This document shows, piece after piece, positions 46,901 through 60,197 of a DNA stretch of 64,000 nt. Numbering within the stretch: position 1 is the stretch's first letter; each line of letters begins with the position of its first letter. Source of the DNA: Serinus canaria (lineage: Eukaryota > Chordata > Aves > Passeriformes > Fringillidae); assembly GCF_022539315.1 (NCBI RefSeq), contig NC_066313.1:66777934-66841933 (forward strand), read 5' to 3'. The notes beneath the pieces are model-generated. The model saw nothing but the letters and a program-made list of their open reading frames with translations. It made no database searches and was not told where the DNA came from. The position numbers and the translations under genes were made by a program.

Positions 46901-49072
46901 GCCTAGAAGTCTGGTTCAAACCGATTTGAATCTAACCATTCATAAAATACACTATACCCTGGAGCAGATGGACTTGCTAGTTATTTTCCTGCAGGTAAAA
47001 AGCAAACATCCCTTTGCCAAAAATACTTTTAGATCCACTGTGCCCTGCCAATAGACCTAACGGTTTTCTATTTCAAGTAGAGCTGGAAGTAATAGGGCTT
47101 AATTATCCTGTAAAACTTGAGTTTCAGAAGTTTTTTTGTTCTGTATTGTGAAAGTGGAAGTTGCTGAAAATTCATCAGAAGAAAAGGTAAAGAAAGAACA
47201 AATAAAAACCACAAATCAGTCTGATTTGCCTGAGAAATGGAGGACTAATGCAGGTCTTTGGTAAGAATCAGAGCTAGAAACTTACCCTCATTTGCCTTTC
47301 AGACCTGTGTCCCCACTATATGATGGTATGGTATTCTGGTGAAGGTCTAGTCTCAAAAATGTTTTCAGGGAAAAAATAAAAAGCTATTCAATAAATCAGC
47401 ATCATCAGTTTAAAAAAATGTATAAAAATTCCTGACATGGCTGAAATATCGATTTTATTGACATACGTGACATTTTCCAGCAGGTTTTAATGGATAAGAA
47501 CAAAGAAAAAACAAGTCTATGATAAAAGGAAAGTTTTTTATTGACCACTGAAGGACACTAATTATACTTTTTCCTGTGATGTAAGAGGTAGAATCTGTGT
47601 TACAAAGGGATCATTCACCTGCCATTAGTGTTCCCTCTTCTGTAAAGCAAAGTCCACTAAAACAATTTACGTTGAGCTATTTACCTCCTAAGTCATCATG
47701 CACAAAATGAACTACAATTGGGATATACAGGGACTGAATACCAACAAAACCTTTACAAAATATTTTGATACCAGTTTTATTTAGGTACTTATTTGTTTAA
47801 GCATGAATCCATATCTGAGAATCTGAATCTAAAGAATATACGAAAAATGAAACAACAATGGTGACACTAAATTACAGAAATCCAATCCAGTATCTATTTT
47901 AAATTACATTAGAGACCTACTCAGACACTTTTCCAAAAATTATCTTCTGAAAACTTCTGAATAAAGCACACAGGAACAACTATACTTGTAAATCCATGTA
48001 CTTGCACAGAAATTTAATTCTAGTGACATTGCTGGGCTCTGATGTTTACGCCTTCAATTCTGATTTGATAGGCAAGTTAAAAAACTCATTTATTTCAAGC
48101 CCTGTTCAAAGTGTGAAGCCTAGCTAAAAGACCCTTTAAACATTATCAAAGTTTGCCATCAGAGCTAAAAGAATATTTTAAAAATGTCTTGATGTTAGGT
48201 CTGGATATTGACCAGACTAATGACCACAAGCATGAAAGTTAGTTAAAAAATTCTGCTAACAACATTAAGATAGGAGAGATTTCTCACCATCTGAAGGATG
48301 TACCTGGGATTGGAAAGAAGTGAGTTTGATATGCATCAAAACATCAACCCAAAGAAAGCCAATAAATGGGTTAATTCCCACACTTTGGAAGGGGACACTA
48401 AAAGCACAAATGCAAAATGAGGAAGGAAGGTAACATTTTAAATAGCAATTTGGCAAAACTGGTACTGGCCATCGTGCTAGCAGTGTCAGGTAAAAGGAAA
48501 CAACAAAAAAGGTATTGCAAGATATTGATATAAGATGTTTCAGAGCACAGAAGACAGTTTTTCTGCTTTAGTTAGTGCTACCAAGACTTCACTTGTAGTC
48601 TAGTACCAGTTCTAAGCATTATGACTTCGGAAAGCCATAAACACTGGAGATTCTTGAGTGCAGAGCAAAACCAAATAAACACAAGTTTACTTTTCCTCTC
48701 AAGTCATCCATGTCTAGAAGACCTGGACAAAATCAATCTTTAAGATTTGATGAGAAATGAATGGGTATGGGCTGGATGAATCAAAATTGCTAAATTTAAC
48801 GTGCTGAAGGGCTTCTTTCAGGACAAGTTTTTCCTTGCATTTACTTAAATTCTTGTAGCACATCACTGGGCTCAAAGCAAAGGCAAGACTCAATACAGCA
48901 GAATCAGGTACAGAAATACAAACTCCAGAAACATTTGAACTGTTTGAACTGTTCCTAGCCCACTTTAAGCCTGATGCAATTAATGTCCTAAATCCCACAC
49001 GCACCTCTAGAGTTATCACAGGCCAAAGAAAATTCCCAAAAGGCAGGCAGGATGTGATATTTGCTCAGGAGA

Positions 49073-49114
<42 letters not shown>

Positions 49115-52100
49115 AAATAAGAAGAATAAATAGCAGACAGGCCAATCTAGTGGGCATCTGGATTGCAAGACAGACCTTGACACTGTCCAATTTGTAATAG
49201 CATTTGGCTATATCTGGGCTTCTAAAGCAGAAAGTGACAGGCTATTGTTTTAGGCAATCATGGTCAAGCATGCACAAGGCTAGAAGAAAGCCACCGGGGA
49301 GTTTTCCTGATATCAGAAAAGTAAAAATCAATTTAGATTATCTGGTCTCTTCAAGCTCTTCTTTTCTAGGATTTATTTGGTTACATCTATTTACTTTTTA
49401 AGTTTGCCATCCTTGCCAACTCACTCTTGAGTCTTATGGGAAAAGATACACCATGCCATAAAAGCCATTGCCATGGCCTTAAACAGGGCTCTATCTTTCT
49501 AGGGGTCTTCAGGGCACAATGTGCTTTCATGTATCCATAGCACAAGGATCATGCATCTTCTTTCCTGTTGTCTCTAATAACAAGTAGTGTGGCAAGTAAG
49601 CTCTTCTACAGGGATGAATTTCCTCTTCCAGCAGGTGTGTTGCCAGAACTAGAACAAAATCAAGAGATCTTTCTTTTCACATTACACAGGTGCCTCCCAA
49701 TTCCCTTCCTCAAAAGCTCTGTATAAACCTTTGGCCAATATAGCTATTAGCTTTTTAATATCCAAACAAACAAGAGAAGAAAGGTAGAAAACCAATGAAA
49801 GAAAGGAAAAGAACTTTAAAAATATCAATATATTTCTTCACAAAGTACTCCCAAGAAGAGGTACCTTAGAACACAGCTCTAATGAGTAGGGTGAAGTTTT
49901 TGCTTTTTGAGGGTGTTGTTGATGGTGTTATAACTGTTTAAAACAGAGTATTAAACACAAATATCAGTTCTGAGAATGTTCTCATGCTGCAGAAGCTCAA
50001 TTCTGCATATGTTGCCCAGACACAAATCCAGCATTTCAATACAAATCCAGTACTTAAATAATGGCCATGTAACAAAGGAACAGCACTTGTAGTCAAGTCA
50101 TATTCCTTCACTGTGGACTTGCTGTGATTCTCTTAGTTGCACTTCTCACCCACTTGCTGCTATTTTTTAAGTTTCATTTTTCACCTAAGTCCATGAGGAT
50201 AAAAATTCCAAAGTCTACCTGAAGACACATATGCAACACCATGTACGCCACCGCAGTTTTAGGTTAAACAGGCCTACAACAGTTAAACAGTCTATAAATA
50301 AAAGATAGTAGCTTTTAAAATATTCACATACTTTTGGGGTGATCTACTATCAACTTCAGCTTTTAGTCGCAAATTCTCTCTTAAAAGGCTATTGTTTTCC
50401 ACGCTCAGTTTCTTGTTTGCCTAAGGAAAAGAAAAGGAAAAAAAAAGTATACAGTGAAACAGAAATGACTTCTAATATTTATAGGACAAGCTGTTTCTTC
50501 TTTTTAAAGAGACAGAACTAGAAATGTGCAGGCAGGAAACAGCCTTCAGACAGGGACACCACTTAAAAATCACCATGGGAAATGGTTTGCAAAACTGAAT
50601 AGCGAATAGACATTTTTTATTTATATTCCCAAAATACATTGCAAGTGTCCTATCTAGGGAAATAAACACAGCCATGTTAGTTAGCACAGAAAGTCATTAA
50701 GGAGATGTCCTAATGGCAATTCCATGTTTTTTTTTCCACATGACTAAATACGTTAAGTACATTAACATTACAATGTGCAGGTATCAGCAAAACTAATGTT
50801 GAACAGCTTCCTCCATTCCAAATTAGAGCAAGATTACTTTGTGGGTTTTTGGCTTGTTTTTAAAGCATAGTTATCCTGTGGATGTAAATCTAGTACGACA
50901 AGCTATTTGCAGTCTTTCTTCACTTTCTTCCAAGACATTCTGATTAAGATTCTTGATTCACAACCATTCTTACTCCTTGAATTGAGGTCAATCCTTCAGA
51001 GCCAACTGACTTTAGGTACTTATGGAATTGAGCAGCTGTTGGACAGGGAACAGATGAGAAAAAAGTGTTGGACTCAATGATCTTAAAGGTCTTTTCCAAT
51101 CTAAATGACTCTATAACAACAGTTTAAGAATTCTTCCCTAAATCCTATCTAAGCCTCTATTTTTTTCTAACTCTTCACCAAATTCAGGGATTTCATATGC
51201 TTAAATCTCTTTTCTTGCTAAGGCTAAAGTTACACTGAAAAAATATCCAAGCAAACCCCTTCTTCAGTTTCTGTTACAGTGTTCTTTTACTTACTGACGG
51301 AAAAGTTAAAAACTTAGTCATCCCAAAAGAAAAAGAGAAAAAGGAAAGGTTTCTTTTCATCAAGTCAAATTGTACTGCCTCTAACAAAAATATAGGCAGA
51401 CAAGAAATTCTTGTGAATCCTATTTTGCCATCTACAAGTGAATCTGAAGCTCCTGGGGTCCTAGAAGTGTCACATTAACAAAATGGCAGAACAGCACAAT
51501 GTGTGCCTCTGAGTCCATAGCACAGAAAAAGTATGAACACTATTAATGCTAAAAACTTTTTAAAAAAGTCCTAAATGCACCACACTTTGGTTTTGTAGGA
51601 AGTAACCCAGTATTGCTAATAGAAGAAATCAAGGCAGCATTTTGAATAAATACAAGTCCAGTTTTTTCTACCTTGATTTCAAATTAATCTGAAATTTCAC
51701 TCTTCTTCAATGTTTAACGTGATCTTACTTGTGCCTGCAGGTATATTTTGCAAGATACTTTTATTTAGAGGTTTTTTTCACATGCCTATCTCCTTCATCC
51801 TTGCTTCTGCAGTATCATATTTACTTCTGTATTACATCAAGATGTATAAAAAGTCTGCAGGTTTCCAGTAAAGGATATTCTGGTCATAAAATGCTGAAGC
51901 TTGTCTATTTTCAGTCAAAGGGTCAAGTTACTCTGCCTCAGCAAATTGCACCAAAAATATCGGCTAGCAGGGAGGGCAATAGTGCAAAATCTGCCTTAGC
52001 CAACTGTACTGTGTTTGCCCACTGAATGTTGCAAAATAGATATTTTATATAGATTATTGCAAACCCGAAAAATCTGGTCATCAATACTGTCGACAAGTGC

Positions 52101-55100
52101 TACTATAATCCAATTACCCACTCATAGAGTGACAGAGGAGCTGAATAAGAGTCACATACAGGACTCACTAGAACAAGCAATAACATCTGACACTTGCAAG
52201 GGCTATATGGAAATACTATGATACACCAACAGTCACAGGAATTCAATTTTTTTCCTCCTTCTTCTAGATCTATGAAGTACCTGAAGGTCATGGTGGCTCT
52301 TACTCCCATTTAACTAACACAAAACAGTTACACTACAAATTAGCTGAAATGTGTTTGTTACATTTATTACCTCCCTTAGCTTTTCCATATTATCCATCAG
52401 TTTTTCGCACATATCATTGGCAGTTTTCAGCTTTTTGCTCCATTTCTCTGGGGCTTCTGGGCCACTGGTACTTGCTTCATTTGCTGACTGGCTAGTTTCC
52501 TCATTTTGGCAAGATGAAGCTGATGCCGCAGGATCCAGAAGAGATTTCAGCTGTATCTGTAAACTGAGGTTTTTACCTCTCAGATCTTCTACTTCTTTTT
52601 GCAGGGATTCTATTTCATCCTAAAGTTGTCAGAAATTCAGAGGAATTAAAATAATTGGTGAGATTAATTAAATAATACTGGCAAGTTCCCACAGCACTTT
52701 AGAAAGATGGGCTCTGGCAAGCTCAAATGCATGCCTTCAGTTACACATATATCTAAGTAGGCTTATGTACTGTGCTTTAGGCAGGATTTTAATCAACCTG
52801 CACACTCAAGCACACTGAAGGTTTTAGTGCAGGGAATCTCTTGACTACATAAAGGACCCTGAACAAACTGTCGTGCAGACCAAAAGTTTCAAAGCATTGA
52901 GCAACATGAATCTATTATTAGGGCACTCTGTGGGAGGATTTCCTGTATCAAGAGTTTTCTTAAGGTTGTCCTCTGTTGACTCATTTGCTGTTATTTAAGA
53001 GTGTTTCTCTCATATTATTCTGAAATGTCACATGTTGGGATGCTGAAACTCTCCAAATTCAAAACAGACAGAACACTGCCTGGAAAAGGCCGCTCCAGCT
53101 ACGCCAAAGCAGCAACATCTTAGAGAAGACTCTCAAAATGCAAAGAACAAAGCTCCTAGCTGTATTAGTCTGAAGCCATAGGGAAGAAAAAAACCTTCCA
53201 AAGCCTCTTGTTAAAGGGATAAAAGAAATAATTTATCCTGAAAACATGTCTTCTACACTGTTTACCAATTCAAGTGTATGAGTTGTTCATGGTAACATTA
53301 CTTAAGGAGGCCATATAGAGCATCTACATAAATCCAAGGCATATTTTCACAAATAATCATGCTCGCCCCTGCCCCCAGCATGGAAACAACAATTTTAAAA
53401 TAAGAGTTTTGTCATAAGAAATTTATGTTATCCTAGGACTAGCTGTATGAATTTTGAGTTTATTTCAATAGAAAGGCAGGAAGCATCTTTTCCTAACTCC
53501 CTCTCTCAGAGAAACTAAAAGAACCTGAGCTATGGGCAAGCTTGTCATAAAAGATAGCTCTTACTTCCCTAGTGCTAAGGATATAGAGAGAGAGTCTATT
53601 TCCTTTCCCACATTCTCCTCCCCATGACAGGTTTCCTTCAAAAATATGTGATGTCTTCAAACTGCTGCTACTGAGGAAACAACAGCTGAGAAAAAAACTA
53701 AGCACATTCCTTATTAACAGCTTTCCATCTTCTTCCCAGGAGAGTATTTTTCCAGCAGGAGATTGGAGCATTCAGCTCTACTTGCAAGCATTTACTCACT
53801 TTCAGAAAACAATAAACCAATAATGCTAAAAATTAACCTATGCCAGAAGGTTACTGTGAGCAGTATTCTTTAAGATGGAATTTAGTCTCTCTGAGCAACG
53901 GGGAATTATTTCAGAAAATGTCTGTGTTTGTACTGAAGACAAAACAAAAAGTTCTCTACACCTAATATGCATAAAGAAAATGCTGCCATACCACCTCGGG
54001 GTGAAATTCCCAGAAAACTAAAGAATTGGCTCTACTTAGCTACATGTTTTCTAGAAAAACTATGACCATGACTTCAGTGGGACCACATCAAGCACCATGG
54101 AATGCTCTCTAGTAACCTTAGTCAAAAGGTAGCATTTTAATGCAACTGAGTTTCATGTAGATACAGTATACACCTTTACTCAAATTAAAAACAATAGGAC
54201 TCAAAGCAAAAGGACCATTTGTGTGGTGTAGTTTAAAAGCTGCAGTTCATTTGGAAAGTCACAACACCCCCCCCCTTGTCCTTACCTCATATTCTTTGTG
54301 GAGCAATTCAAGTCTTGTTTTACGCAGGTGTTTTCTGACTGTTGGACTAAAAATAGTATCACTTTCACTTGTTCCTCCTAAAGCAACAATAGGATGAAAG
54401 AAGCACTGATACTGTTTCCTTTTCAGTCAATTCAATATTAGTCATCAACCTTGTAGAACTTTTCATATTATCAACTACAAATGCAGCTAATATTGGACCA
54501 ATTGGCTGCCATGGAAGATTTAAAGTCCTTTCACTTTCAAAACAGGTTCAACTTAAGTACCTACTAGTGATGTTTAGAATTCAAAATCTTGAATCACAGC
54601 AGGAAGAAATTTTACATTTTTCATCTTTTTTTTTTCCTTAACAGAATCCTGTTATTTAAGACCATACTAATAAAACAGAGCTGAAGGAAAGGGGCAGGGT
54701 ATCAAGCATACATTTAATTAGTACAAGTTACTGTAAGTTTTTAAAGTGAGATTATTCAGGTAATTTTTTCTCTTAGAATGAAATAGCAGGGATATTTTAT
54801 GTCAAATAAAGACTGCAGTATTTCCTAGCTCTGGGAAAGTTAAGAATCTCATGCACTTGCTGTAGCTTCATCGTATTTCTGTGCTAAGAGTAATTTTCTT
54901 AAAAATAGAAAAAGAAAAGGAGGAAGTGATGAACAAAACAAACAACAAGTTTTAAAAAAACCCACATACTCATTCAAGATTCTGGACTGAAGTACACTAC
55001 TTCTCAGCTAATTCCTGGTCTCTTAGGTGAACAGGCTGCAATGCATAGGTGAGAATGCATTTTTAATGCATTTTTTTTCAGTTAAAGGCACCATCCAACC

Positions 55101-58100
55101 AAGATTTAAAAACAATGATTAGAGCCATTGAGTACTTATTGAGTTTGGATAATCTAGTCATTAATATACATAGTGTCTTTGGAACTTCCCAGTAACATCC
55201 CTAATAGCTACAAGGTTAAAGATTCAGTTAATTCTTCCTTAGATGTTGGTAAAAAACACACAGAAGAACAGACATCTCTGGACTCAAAGCAATGTCCTCC
55301 AGCAGTAAATAGCAGAAAGTTATTTCAAAGCCTAAACTCGTCCTTACCTATAATCTCCTTGCAGGGATTTTCAGGCGTGATGGGAATCCTGCAAGCTGGG
55401 CACTGATTATTGTTCTTCAGCCACACTTCAATACAAACGGAACAGAAAACATGGTTGTTCACACAGATAACTGGATGACGGACCTTTTAGCATTAAAGAG
55501 GAAATAAAAAGAAAGAAAAAACCAAACAGACTCTATGAATACCTTAAAACTCCTTCAAGTAACAAAATACAAAAATACACAACCCCATCTCCCAGTGCAA
55601 GTCTGGCCTTGAAGCAAAGTGACAGTGTTGTTTTGCAGGGCTAGCTAGGAGCAATCTCCTGACTCACAGCACCAGATTTCCCTCTTATTAAAGGCACCAA
55701 AGCTATAACAATTTCTGCAGAACTAAGGTCCTTGTTTGCAAGAGCTTGTTAATAACCAGAGCAGCAGCAGCCCCTTTCCTTTACCCCACAACCTCCACAA
55801 ACTACAGCCAGCCACTCCAGCAAAATGCATTCTCATCCCAAGGCAGAACACAACCAAAGTAGGTGCCTTTTCAAAAGTGAGGCACGGAGGGATCTCTACT
55901 GGCACTATCCATCACTTTGCTGTGGAACAGGTATCATTGGAACATAAAGTGTTACAGATTAACTTTAGCCTGCGGATAACCAGCTTCATGGAAATCAGCT
56001 TTAAAAAGGATCAGGGCCAAAACCACAGAGCTGAAATGTGAACCAGCAATCACTAATTCAAGTCTCCTGCTAGATATGCATTGCTACTAAATAAGTCATT
56101 AGCCAAGAATGGGGCAGCTAACTGATGGATTAAATATTCCAATCAGACACAGATTCTTTCAAGCTTTTCCTCCCCTTCCAAAACAGCAGAGTAAACAAAC
56201 TTTTAGAAAATATTAATGACAATGCACTATTCTCTCTTGTCACTTAACTATAAACCCTGTTTGAAAGTAAATGTGCATAGAGGGACTAAATATGATGAAG
56301 AAGAAAAAGACTTTATGCTTTACTGCAGTTTGCTACAGCTTACTGTAATACACACTCTCGAATCTCTTACTTGTTAACATTAGTATTTGTGTTAGGGGTC
56401 TTCAAATAATTGTTTTTCCTTCACTCCTGTCTTTTTTCAAGAAATGTATTTTTAGACACAGAAGTGTTAGAATATATATTGTTGCAAATTCTACTGTACT
56501 GCACTTAAAACCCAAGTTCAAGAGAATCTTCATCTTTAAATGAAGTTCCGCACAATTTTCAAGATATTCCTCTTTCACTCTGTTAGTAAAGTAGTCAGAC
56601 TAAAAAGGAAAAATGAAATGTTGGCAGGGAGAAGCAAGCACCTGGAAAGGATAGTCAGTAACCACTTTGGCCAAAAGACCAGACGTGTCCTGTAGCAATT
56701 GTACCCAATGATCAGCATTGCATGAGCTAAACCCCAACTGTTTAACCACTGAAATATTCATGGATACGAATTAAGGCCCAGATCTGTCACCTTCTCCTCC
56801 AATTCACTCTCTATGCCTCTGTTACCATACAGGATTCACAATTTTTTTAAGACCTCCAATATGACAATCCAGAGAGTCAAAGGAAGTATCTATACATAAA
56901 CAGAAACTCAAGTTACTGAAAGTATGAACAAAGAGAGACTGAACTTTCACCTCTAATTAAGAGAATTTTTTTGTGATTATTGCAAGCATTAGCACACCAA
57001 TACTTTGGGAACATTTAAATATTACAATTTCCATTATTTCTAATTTAAAAAATCCTGTTACTTATTGCTTTCTTTTTCAAGAAAAAAAGAGCCTTCTCAC
57101 CTGCAGCTAGCAGGATAAAAAAAAAAAAAAAAAAAAAAACTTTCTCTAGCCATACTTCTTTCTTACTCTGAAGCAGCTTGAGAATAGTTATATGGATGGT
57201 GATGAAAAAATACAGAGCAGAATAACATAAAATAATCCAAACAGGAAAAGACGTTTCATGAGTGCAGGTTTTTCCCCCCAGGGAGCAAGAGACCCCCAGT
57301 TACCCCAAACCTGACACAGAAGCACACGTCTTGCACGTGAATGATTACTCCATATCTCTAGCAAAATAGTAAGTCACATTTATTACTCTCCAGGGTAGAG
57401 TGCTTCTGATTTACACACCTTTACAAGTTTCATTTCAGGGCTGGGGCTTTATACTTCAGTTGGTTCAGGATCCACACAAAGCAAGGCACACCAGAACAGC
57501 AAAAGCCACTATTGAAATGTCACACCATGGCTGGCAGTGGCACTGCCCTTCCCACTAACTGTGACAAGCCCAGAGGGTGGGGGATCAGGATATACCTATT
57601 ACTAAAAAAGCATTTTACTTGAATTACAGCACAGTTCCAGTTCATTAATTGACCATAACGTCTAAAAAGACTTTGGTTTATTTCAGAAGTCTTGATCAGC
57701 TTAGGTGATTTTGATCAATTTCCTAATTTTTCTCTCCAACATAATGCCATTCCTATGCAGATCCACATTCAATCCTGTACACATCACTTTGAAGGCACCT
57801 CTGGGCCTTCAGGCAACACTAACAGAGGAGCAGGCACATGGAAAATCAGACACACACCAGAGAACCAATCCCCAGACAACCTAGACTGTTTCAAACAACA
57901 CAGAACTGTGTCTTGAGCCCAAACAACCTGCTGACACCAAAACCAACAAGAGAGATCTTCAGACATCCTGGGACAAGTAAAACAGTCTGAAGCAGACTCC
58001 CCGATCTGCTATTAAAAAATACAGGTATGTTAGAACACAGCCCAGACTGTACCAAAAGAATATTCAGGTAACAAACCTGAAATTGATCCAAGTCATTCAC

Positions 58101-59110
58101 TCTTATTTTAAATGGTCATTGCACATCTTGCCAACACGCTTTCTGACATTGCTCACATTAACAAAATAGGCTAATATGTCCCTGCTGCCCAAGATTTCAG
58201 CTCCACTAAAAACAATGAGTGGCCAACTCATTGAAAGAATTTTTCTGTAATATCTCCTTTTTTATCCTCTTACCATATTACTTAGTGAATAGTTCATATC
58301 TTGCAGTCAGATCTTTGCAAATTTTGCAGGGGTAGAAAGAGATACATTCTGAGTTTAGGGTGGGCCTTCTACTTGATTTGAAGTCTATGCTACAAACCAG
58401 GGAAGTATCAGATTATGTCAACCCTCCATGATACTCCCTGCTTTCCCAAAACATAGTAAAAACTGACAAGATTTTTTTTCCCTGATTCAAACTAAAAAAA
58501 TTCCTTTCTCAAACCTTAATCCCAAGAAAATGGGTTTTTCTGGTGAAGTTTTTCATTGAAGTTCCAAGCTAGAGACAAAGATGTCTATTAAAAAGAAATG
58601 GCAGTCAGAGCTGTCAGCTTTGCCAAAATTTAAATAGATTTACATGTCTAAAAATGAAAGCATTCAAATATCTTTATTACATGCATCACCAATGGATTCA
58701 CAATTCACTCATACATGTGAATGTATTAGCTCAGTGCAAGACAGCAAGGAAGAGGGTGGAAACCTCTTCCAGCACAAATGCAGGAACATCTTAAAAGGAA
58801 GTGAAAGTATGAAATAGTGGCTTGGAATAACACAGTGGCTTCATAGCAAGATATGAAAGAATACCTAACCAAACTATCAAGTGCTTAGATCAGAAAGTAA
58901 CTAGGAGTGGATTCAAAAAGCAAATATCTTTGTCAGTTTGATTTCACTCTCCTCTTGTCATTCTTTCCACTTTTTGCAGAGTGGAAGGTATCAACATACA
59001 GAGTACACTTGGGTTCTCCTCCATTTCCATTAGACAGATAACAGAAAAAGAAAACTAACAGGACAACAGCCAGAAAGTCTTGCTCAGCTTCCACAAAAAA
59101 AACAAACAAA

Positions 59111-59142
<32 letters not shown>

Positions 59143-60160
59143 AACCAAAAAAACCCAAGAAATGAGTAAACACGGTTTCTAAAAGTAACACGCTGTTAGA
59201 ACTAGGAGGCTAAAGAAGAGGGAGACGTCTGACTACTTTCACTGCCAGTGCTCCACACCTACTTCACACATCAAATGTGCCTGCTCTTTTGTTATCACTC
59301 CAACAGAGAAGGCCTGGGAGTGAAGGCCAGGTGAAGTAGAAACAAACCAGACGATAAATGCCAGAGTACAAATATAAAAGCTACGTCTCCCATTGTGATT
59401 ATTGTTGACCTTGAAGAAAAAAAAAACGAGAGGAGAAAAAAAGAGTGGTAAGGAATGCTCAAAGAATTTGAGAAGCAATTAGTGACAGCCATGAAATTAG
59501 CTCTGGGGCTTTTAGAGAAGAACAGGCTAGCAAGAGCCCTCTGCTTCCCGAGGGAGAAGAGAAAGGAACTGAGAAAGGGTCAGAGAGAGGAAACGGAAAC
59601 TTTTTCTCCAGATTGGTGCAGTTTTGCTCAACACTTTTTAAATCTCCTTGCTGATACACCCCCTCTTTGTTTCACTCGTTCTCCGCGACACAGCACTCAA
59701 ACACGAGCTCCCCGAGCATTTTATAATTGAGTATCCTACTGGTACCGGGAGAAACCCCCAAACCTCAACACCTGCACCTCGGGAGCTGCACACCCGCGTA
59801 CCTGGGCGCCCCCAGGCCCATTCAACACCTCCCGGGACGCTCCCGCCGGCACAACGCGCGCTTCCCAACATCCCGAGGCTGCCAGCAAGCCTCGGCCACC
59901 GCCGGGAACGGCCCACGCACAAATTTCCTTCCCCACACGGAGCCGCAGAGCCTTAAAAGACACAACCCCGGCGAGGGTCAGAGCGTCGAGCCGCGGCGGG
60001 GCCCCTGAGCTGCCGCCACCGGCCAGACCACCGTGTCCCCCGCACCCCCCGCGGGCCCGCGGGGGCCGGGCAGCGGCGGCGGCGTTACCTTGCCCAGGCA
60101 GATGTGGCAGGTGATGGGCAGCGTGAGGGACAGCGTGACGCTGGGGCCGTGCTGCGCCAT
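39400..60160 (-). CDS. OBI1: ORC ubiquitin ligase 1 (RING finger protein 219), six coding exons
   Basis: RING-type E3 ubiquitin ligase which in human cells multi-monoubiquitinates ORC3 and ORC5 and is needed for replication origin firing; nuclear. Coding exons on the minus strand: 60089-60160, 55348-55483, 54286-54377, 52371-52619, 50332-50420, 39400-40903, all with GT donors and AG acceptors and a continuous frame. Total 2142 nt, 713 residues (human 726). A C3HC4 RING lies at residues 18-55 (C18, C21, C31, H35, C38, C41, C52, C55). Coiled-coil-like heptads span about 85-125 and 150-260, with the conserved segment NRLKKALERSDKYIEE. The long C-terminal part is Ser/Asp-rich and presumably disordered, with conserved islands TPYKDEELYDLP (372-383) and a segment at 508-539, and a basic STKRK near 692-696. 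All zinc ligands are present, so the gene looks functional. The start MAQHG aligns with human MAQ. Confidence 0.96.
41722..41738. repeat. 17-bp palindrome with TGACAGGT half-sites
   Basis: ACCTGTCA, a central C, then TGACAGGT. Each half contains TGACAG, the TGIF/MEIS-type TALE homeodomain core. It sits in OBI1 intron 5. Binding is speculative. Confidence 0.8.
44693..44722. repeat. Inverted repeat, 12-bp arms, with nearby direct repeats
   Basis: TGTTCTTACAAC (44693-44704) and GTTGTAAGAACA (44711-44722) are perfectly complementary with a 6-nt loop. Three related CCTGTGCAGTTCTTA-like segments lie at 44685-44699, 44737-44747 and 44759-44773, so the inverted repeat sits in a small cluster of imperfect direct repeats. 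Confidence 0.85.
45516..45551. repeat. Two-copy tandem repeat, 20-bp period
   Basis: CAGGCTGGGGACCACC occurs at 45516-45531 and 45536-45551 in OBI1 intron 5. Confidence 0.85.
49074..49112. repeat. Poly-A homopolymer (39 A)
   Basis: An uninterrupted A run in OBI1 intron 5, the longest homopolymer in the window. No retrocopy is recognisable beside it. Confidence 0.95.
50332..50420 (-). CDS. OBI1: OBI1 coding exon 5 (89 nt)
   Basis: It encodes residues 184-212 plus two bases of Lys213: ANKKLSVENN through SRSPQ. The charged, leucine-spaced sequence continues the coiled coil. Acceptor CCTTAG, donor GTATGT. Confidence 0.95.
50421..52370 (-). other. OBI1 intron 4 (1.95 kb)
   Basis: Donor GTAATA and acceptor CCTTAG. 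It contains a short CR1 tail fragment (51064-51117) on the opposite strand to the gene. Otherwise unique AT-rich DNA. Confidence 0.9.
51064..51117 (+). mobile_element. CR1 LINE 3'-tail fragment
   Basis: GTTGGACTCAATGATCTTAAAGG followed by TTCCAATCTAAATGACTCTATA reproduces the ending of avian CR1 elements, written in pieces here. Only about 55 bp are recognisable and the terminal 8-bp repeat has decayed. Non-functional relic inside OBI1 intron 4, antisense to the gene. Confidence 0.75.
52371..52619 (-). CDS. OBI1: OBI1 coding exon 4 (249 nt)
   Basis: Encodes residues 101-183, DEIESLQKEVEDLR through MEKLRE, in phase 0 at both ends. It forms two coiled-coil-like pieces separated by a Ser/Gln/Glu-rich linker (about 130-155), which is the segment least like human. 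Confidence 0.95.
52620..54285 (-). other. OBI1 intron 3 (1.67 kb)
   Basis: GTAAGG donor and TTTAG acceptor. A C run at about 54266-54275 is the only simple repeat of note. Nothing else recognised. Confidence 0.9.
54286..54377 (-). CDS. OBI1: OBI1 coding exon 3 (92 nt)
   Basis: Completes Gly70 and encodes residues 71-100, GTSESDTIF through LLHKEYE. It carries the basic stretch RKHLRKTR shared with human. Confidence 0.95.
54378..55347 (-). other. OBI1 intron 2 (970 bp)
   Basis: GTAAGG donor and TTTAG acceptor. Unique AT-rich DNA, nothing recognised. Confidence 0.9.
55348..55483 (-). CDS. OBI1: OBI1 coding exon 2 (136 nt, most of the RING)
   Basis: Encodes residues 25-69 plus the first base of Gly70: VRHPVICVNNHVFCSVC through CKEII. 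It supplies six of the eight zinc ligands (C31, H35, C38, C41, C52, C55). Confidence 0.96.
57118..57140. repeat. Poly-A homopolymer
   Basis: About 23 A in OBI1 intron 1. Confidence 0.85.
59100..59150. repeat. Poly-A tract with C interruptions
   Basis: A-rich run with AAAC units at both ends in OBI1 intron 1. Confidence 0.85.
60089..60160 (-). CDS. OBI1: OBI1 coding exon 1 (72 nt)
   Basis: Encodes residues 1-24, MAQHGPSVTL through CHICLGK, with the first two RING cysteines (C18, C21). The ATG context is GCC ATG G, a strong start. The exon ends in phase 0 at GTAACG. Confidence 0.96.
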
Positions 60161-60197
60161 GGCGGGCCCCGAGCGGCGCGGGCCGGCGCCAGCAGCA

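Larger units (their letters stand above)
40904..50331 (-). other. OBI1 intron 5 (9.4 kb)
   Basis: The largest OBI1 intron (GTATGT donor, CAG acceptor). It contains a palindrome (41722-41738), an inverted repeat (44693-44722), small tandem duplications (45516-45551 and around 46675-46735) and a 39-A homopolymer (49074-49112). I found no clear transposon and no nested gene. An ordinary intron with little repeat content. Confidence 0.9.
55484..60088 (-). other. OBI1 intron 1 (4.6 kb)
   Basis: GTAACG donor and AAAAG acceptor. It contains poly-A tracts at about 57118-57140 and 59113-59140. The part near exon 1 (59690-60088) is CpG-rich and belongs to the promoter island. No transposon or nested gene recognised. 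Confidence 0.9.
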
